This document shows positions 30,663 to 33,506 of a stretch of DNA of 33,506 bases, piece by piece. The stretch lies in NCBI GenBank assembly GCA_018398765.1, contig JAHBMJ010000075.1:24897-58402 (forward strand), in the 5' to 3' direction. The position numbers were made by a program, and so were the translations under genes. The notes beneath the pieces were generated by a model. It saw only the letters and a program-made list of their open reading frames with translations. It did not search any database and had not been told where the DNA came from. How positions within the stretch are numbered: position 1 is the first letter of the stretch; every line of letters begins with the position of its first letter. The stretch is from Chromera velia. Its lineage: Eukaryota > Sar > Chromeraceae.

Positions 30663-31404
30663 CTGGATTCAGATATATATGTAAGCATTTGGTAACTTAT
30701 CCATCTAGGCTAGAATCCATTGGTTGGTAACCAATTTTTGGTAACATTGAATGATAACTAACGATATCGGCCATTGAGTAGCACTAGCTGGCCGGATTAA
30801 AGTTAAATCTTGCACTTTCTATTATTTTGACTAAGATTTTAAGAATAACTTTGAGACTTTCAGTATAGGTTAAAAGAAGTTTAATTTAAAATTATCTTTA
30901 GTAACTAGTTTCAATAGCGGTTTGTCGGATCTGAATTTTAATGTACTTTTAGCATGCACTCATTAAGTAGATAAAAAACAATCTCTAAACATTTCTATCA
31001 TTTTTTTATACAGAATATTAGTGATTAGTGGTGCCCTAGAGCACTGTTGCCGTTTTGTCTTATAGAGGTCGCCCCCGCAAACAGCAGGGGGGTGTACCTC
31101 ATCGCTGAGGCTCAGACCATACCCCATGGCCCGCCTGGTTTCCCAGGCTGCTAATAAACAACAATCTGTCTGTGCTTTGCATGTTTTGGTCTATGGGCTG
31201 CTCAGAAGGGACTGCTCCAAAAATCGATCCAATAACACAGGACGAAAGAACACTTTGGCTTTATGCACGCCCTCTCTCCATTCTTCTCTCAGCGATTTCT
31301 CCTTCTCCCTCCTTCAGCTATCTTCCTGCTTCCATTGCTTCCAAGATGGTCTTATATTCTTCTTTTCTTCTTTCCGTTCCTCCCTTTCTTTGTGTGATAA
31401 AGCT
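30663..31404. other. AT-rich 3' flank of gene 2
   Basis: Immediately after the gene 2 stop the sequence becomes AT-rich and stays so to about 31050. No gene was found. 31111-31158 carries the second copy of the ctcagacca/cccatggcccg repeat found at 2821-2900. The remainder, to 31404, is CT-rich with no supported frame. Confidence 0.55.
31111..31158. repeat. Dispersed repeat, copy near right edge
   Basis: Shares ctcagacca, cccatggcccgcctgg, ccagg and a ctaataaac-type AT end with 2821-2900, in the same orientation but without the internal duplication seen there. Probably the end of a transposon family. Confidence 0.5.
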
Positions 31405-31556
31405 AGATAGGATAGGATAGGATAGGATTAATGTCTGGAGGATTGGCCTCCTGCCCCAATGCCGAGCGCTCGACGTGCAAGATAAAGCTTAGAAACCTAG
31501 TTAGAAACATGATCGATTATAATGCTTAGTTTCACTAGGAGTGCTAAATAGAACAT
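31405..31556 (-). mobile_element. 3'-end remnant of a minus-strand non-LTR element, (CCTAT)n tail
   Basis: A 54-nt block (31425-31478) is also present at 31573-31626. On its left is a tandem gatag run (31406-31428); read on the minus strand, this is a short-repeat tail after the block. The remnant is about 150 nt and contains no ORF. It looks like a severely 5'-truncated copy of the family whose longer copy starts at 31557. Confidence 0.55.
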
Positions 31557-32667
31557 CCTAGGATTAGGATTAGGATTAATGTTCGGAGGATTAGCCTCCC
31601 GCCCCAATGCCGAATGTCTGACGTGCGGCTTCCAGGGAAAGCGCCTAGACGCATCAGACCTCCCTGGCCGGCCCGTACAGGTCTTGCCTGTGCTGCGAAC
31701 GGATCATATTGAACAGTCAATCACCTGCGTGTGTATACAAGAGGGCTCACTCTATTCCAAAGCAGGGTTTGAAAGGGAACGATCCCAGAATTGCAGATGA
31801 ACGGCTCGAAGCGAGTTCCAAAACCTCCCAACATCCCATCCTCCTCCTTTTTCCCTCCTCTTTTGCTTTCTTTGTATCACTCCACACCCTTTCATACTCT
31901 TTAATTCTTCTCTCTCTTTCTTTTTCACTTTTCCAAGTCTCCTGATGCAGCCTATCTAACTCTCTTCCTAAAGCTTAACTCAAATTGTCTCCCTTTTTTC
32001 TTTTCCATTCTCTCACTACCTGTCTTTTCGTTATGATGTCTTTCAGAAAGGTATCGACATTCTTGTCGGCCTCATTCAAAAAAAAAGAGAATAGAGTGAT
32101 CTTGTCTACCTTCCATTCATCACCCACTTTCCATCTGCTGCTATTTGCAGTTCTCTCCTCTCTCCCTTTCACCGAACTCCAATGCGTCATCAAAGCTTGC
32201 AAGCAGTCTGCCCTCTCTCCATTATGCAGAGGGCATTCAGTCAGCACATGGATTTCATCTTCAACTACTTGAATATCAAGCAGGTCAGAGCAAACCATGC
32301 ATTTCCTTTCTGTCAATGGGGTCCCCTTGCCTCCTTCTATTGAGAACTTCCCCCTGTTTACCTCCAAGTTTCTCTCTTCCACCCAAAATGCAGCCCTTCT
32401 TCTGTGGACAGGCCAGGAAGCTATCTTTGTGTAGCAGACGGGAGTTCTCCCTATCTTATCTCTATCTAATGAAATGCTTCTGTCTGTATCTTCTCCATTC
32501 TTGCTGTTGTGAAGCCACAGATTTAGGCGATTTCTGTTGGATAGAGATGCATGGATAGGATGTATGACGCCTTCTCTCAGCTCTTCCCTCTCGGCCCTTC
32601 CTCTTTTCTGCACTGACCTCTCAACTCTCTCTACAAATACTTCCTTTTTCCTCTTTATAATTTTTTA
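31557..32667 (-). mobile_element. Minus-strand LINE (non-LTR retrotransposon) 3' part
   Basis: Reading on the minus strand, the copy has a C-terminal ORF (stop at 31975), then about 350 nt of 3' UTR, the 54-nt conserved block (31573-31626) and a tandem tail of ggatta units (31557-31579, CCTAA on the element strand). The reverse transcriptase part is missing or beyond recognition on the right, where the frame is broken near 32665 and the DNA switches to a plus-strand element. The copy is therefore 5'-truncated or disrupted. Confidence 0.65.
31975..32664 (-). pseudogene. LINE ORF C-terminus with CCHC-like zinc motif
   Basis: The frame is open from 32664 down to the stop at 31975, about 229 residues, with an in-frame taa just upstream (32665-32667). 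It includes RRRAAFWVEERNLEVNRGKF, then CMVCSDLLDI, then a DEIHVLTECPLHNGERADCL segment. C-x2-C followed by H-x4-C and a C-terminal helix is the usual ending of many LINE polyproteins, after the reverse transcriptase. Upstream, another frame reads RIVRWIEALKKELKNYKEE at about 32650-32720, so a frameshift likely broke a longer ORF. No start codon is credible, so this is a remnant. Confidence 0.65.
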
Positions 32668-32863
32668 ATTCCTTTTTCAGCGCTTCTATCCACCTTACTA
32701 TTCTGTCTCTTCTCTCAAAGGAAGGTTATCTGCCTACAGCTTCTGGTTCTCTTCCTATCTGGAAAGTGCTCGAAATGTTAGGTTTGGATCTAGGTTTTAA
32801 AAAACCAATGCAAGTAACACTGCAATCACTACTTGATTATAGTAGAACCTAGAGTAAAACACA
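32668..32863. other. Junction between opposed LINE pieces
   Basis: About 200 nt between the broken minus-strand LINE ORF and the plus-strand LINE ORF. It holds the frameshifted upstream piece of the minus-strand ORF (to about 32720) and AT-rich DNA. On the plus strand a short frame (WKVLEMLGLDLGFKKPMQVT, about 32760-32850) ends in tag; its meaning is unclear. Confidence 0.4.
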
Positions 32864-33506
32864 ATGGTAAAAACTGATTCAAAACTGCTAAATGCTTATG
32901 GGAGAAAGCAGAGCACCCGTCAGGCTTGGTGGGACCCTCAATGCCACCTGATTCATTTGAAGGTGAAGGAGGCAGAGGAAAAGGCAAGACATGTTCCGAA
33001 CCCTTCTCACCCTCTGCGAAAAGAATGTGTCAAACTGAGAAGGGAAAGAGCTCGACTGTTTGCAGCAAAAAGGAGTAAGCTCGAGCAACAGACAGCAGAG
33101 AGGCTAGCTAGAGAAGCAGCAGTTGACCCCTCGAAAGTTTGGCAATGGAACAGGAAAATCAAAACACAGAGGGGAGGGGATAATAAACCCGCTGCATCTT
33201 CTTTCACTCAGTTCTGGGCAGGGGTCTTCGACGGTCCTGGTCTTCCGCCTGCACCTGTTGGTCTGGCCTTCCCCCCTCCTTCTCAGCCCGCCTTCTCTAT
33301 ACACATGATCGAGGAAACACTGAAAGGAATTGACCCAAAGAAGGCGCTGGGTTTAGATGGGGTTGGCCCCTGTCACCTCTCGTTATGTTTTGGTTTTTCT
33401 CCTCTCTCCCGCTTGCTGCTCTTTGTCTTTTTCAATTTGTTTCACCTTTTTTCTTTTTGGCCTGAACGCTGGAATGTATTGCGCATTGCTCCCGTCCCCA
33501 AGGGCC
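32864..33506 (+). CDS. LINE reverse transcriptase ORF, 5' part, runs off window end
   Basis: The frame is open from 32858 (after taa) to the last base, with the first ATG at 32864, about 214 codons visible. It reads STRQAWWDPQCHLIHLKVKE, a typical LINE linker after the endonuclease (WWD-x2-C followed by a Lys/Arg-rich helix). Then FTQFWAGVFDGPG, IEETLKGIDPKKALGLDGVG (the KAxGxDG motif at the start of the reverse transcriptase domain) and FWPERWNVLRIAPVPKG (the WN-x-RIAPVPK motif of the next block). The catalytic YxDD motif would lie beyond the window. No endonuclease domain was found upstream, so the copy is probably 5'-truncated; it may still be open downstream. Confidence 0.75.
   Translation, partial: MVKTDSKLLNAYGRKQSTRQAWWDPQCHLIHLKVKEAEEKARHVPNPSHPLRKECVKLRRERARLFAAKRSKLEQQTAERLAREAAVDPSKVWQWNRKIKTQRGGDNKPAASSFTQFWAGVFDGPGLPPAPVGLAFPPPSQPAFSIHMIEETLKGIDPKKALGLDGVGPCHLSLCFGFSPLSRLLLFVFFNLFHLFSFWPERWNVLRIAPVPKG

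Noticed and set aside
32145-32558. Plus-strand frames over the minus-strand LINE
   Set aside because: Antisense shadows of the LINE C-terminal ORF, with no protein features.

Overview
The window looks like nuclear DNA of an intron-rich protist. An alveolate of the chromerid type (for example Chromera) is my best guess, inferred from style rather than proven. The evidence is: many short exons (about 20 to 800 nt) in consistent reading frame; sense-strand introns that are very C/T-rich and end in tgcag; simple-sequence arrays inside introns; LINE-type retroelement pieces at one edge; and no operons or ribosome binding sites. All exon models were built by eye from GT/AG sites, frame phase and protein sense. 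They join without a frame break but have not been checked against RNA.

Layout. 1-3995 is a gene-poor, partly AT-rich flank holding a diverged direct duplication, a tandem pair of decayed coding copies, a 300-bp foldback element, a 33-nt minisatellite and TGCATGC sites just before gene 1. Gene 1 (3996-10651, plus strand, about 13 exons, about 659 aa) encodes a soluble coiled-coil protein with a Trp/Arg-rich helical stretch. 10652-11973 is a spacer with an AT-rich core and an inverted repeat ahead of gene 2. Gene 2 (11974-30662, plus strand, 35 exons, 2012 aa) fills most of the window.

Gene 2 is the main finding. It encodes a predicted four-pass membrane receptor with two complete, diverged copies of one module: membrane helix, large extracellular sensor, membrane helix. 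The sensor carries motifs (MGFG, RYTLTPV, SGDLVNGK) that I recall from extracellular sensor regions of cyanobacterial HAMP/histidine-kinase/chemoreceptor-type proteins. A cytoplasmic part follows, with coiled coil, disordered Ser/Gly-rich linkers, a PAS-like domain of the style seen in dinoflagellate and related proteins, and a low-complexity tail. I see no kinase, cyclase, phosphodiesterase or response-regulator domain.

30663-33506 is AT-rich, then mobile-element territory: two 3' ends of one non-LTR retrotransposon family on the minus strand with short tandem tails, the C-terminal zinc-finger part of its ORF, and a divergent plus-strand LINE ORF entering its reverse transcriptase domain and running off the end. 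A further signal is the splice donor: 33 of 46 inferred introns begin GTC (mostly GTCAG or GTCGG) instead of GTA/GTG.
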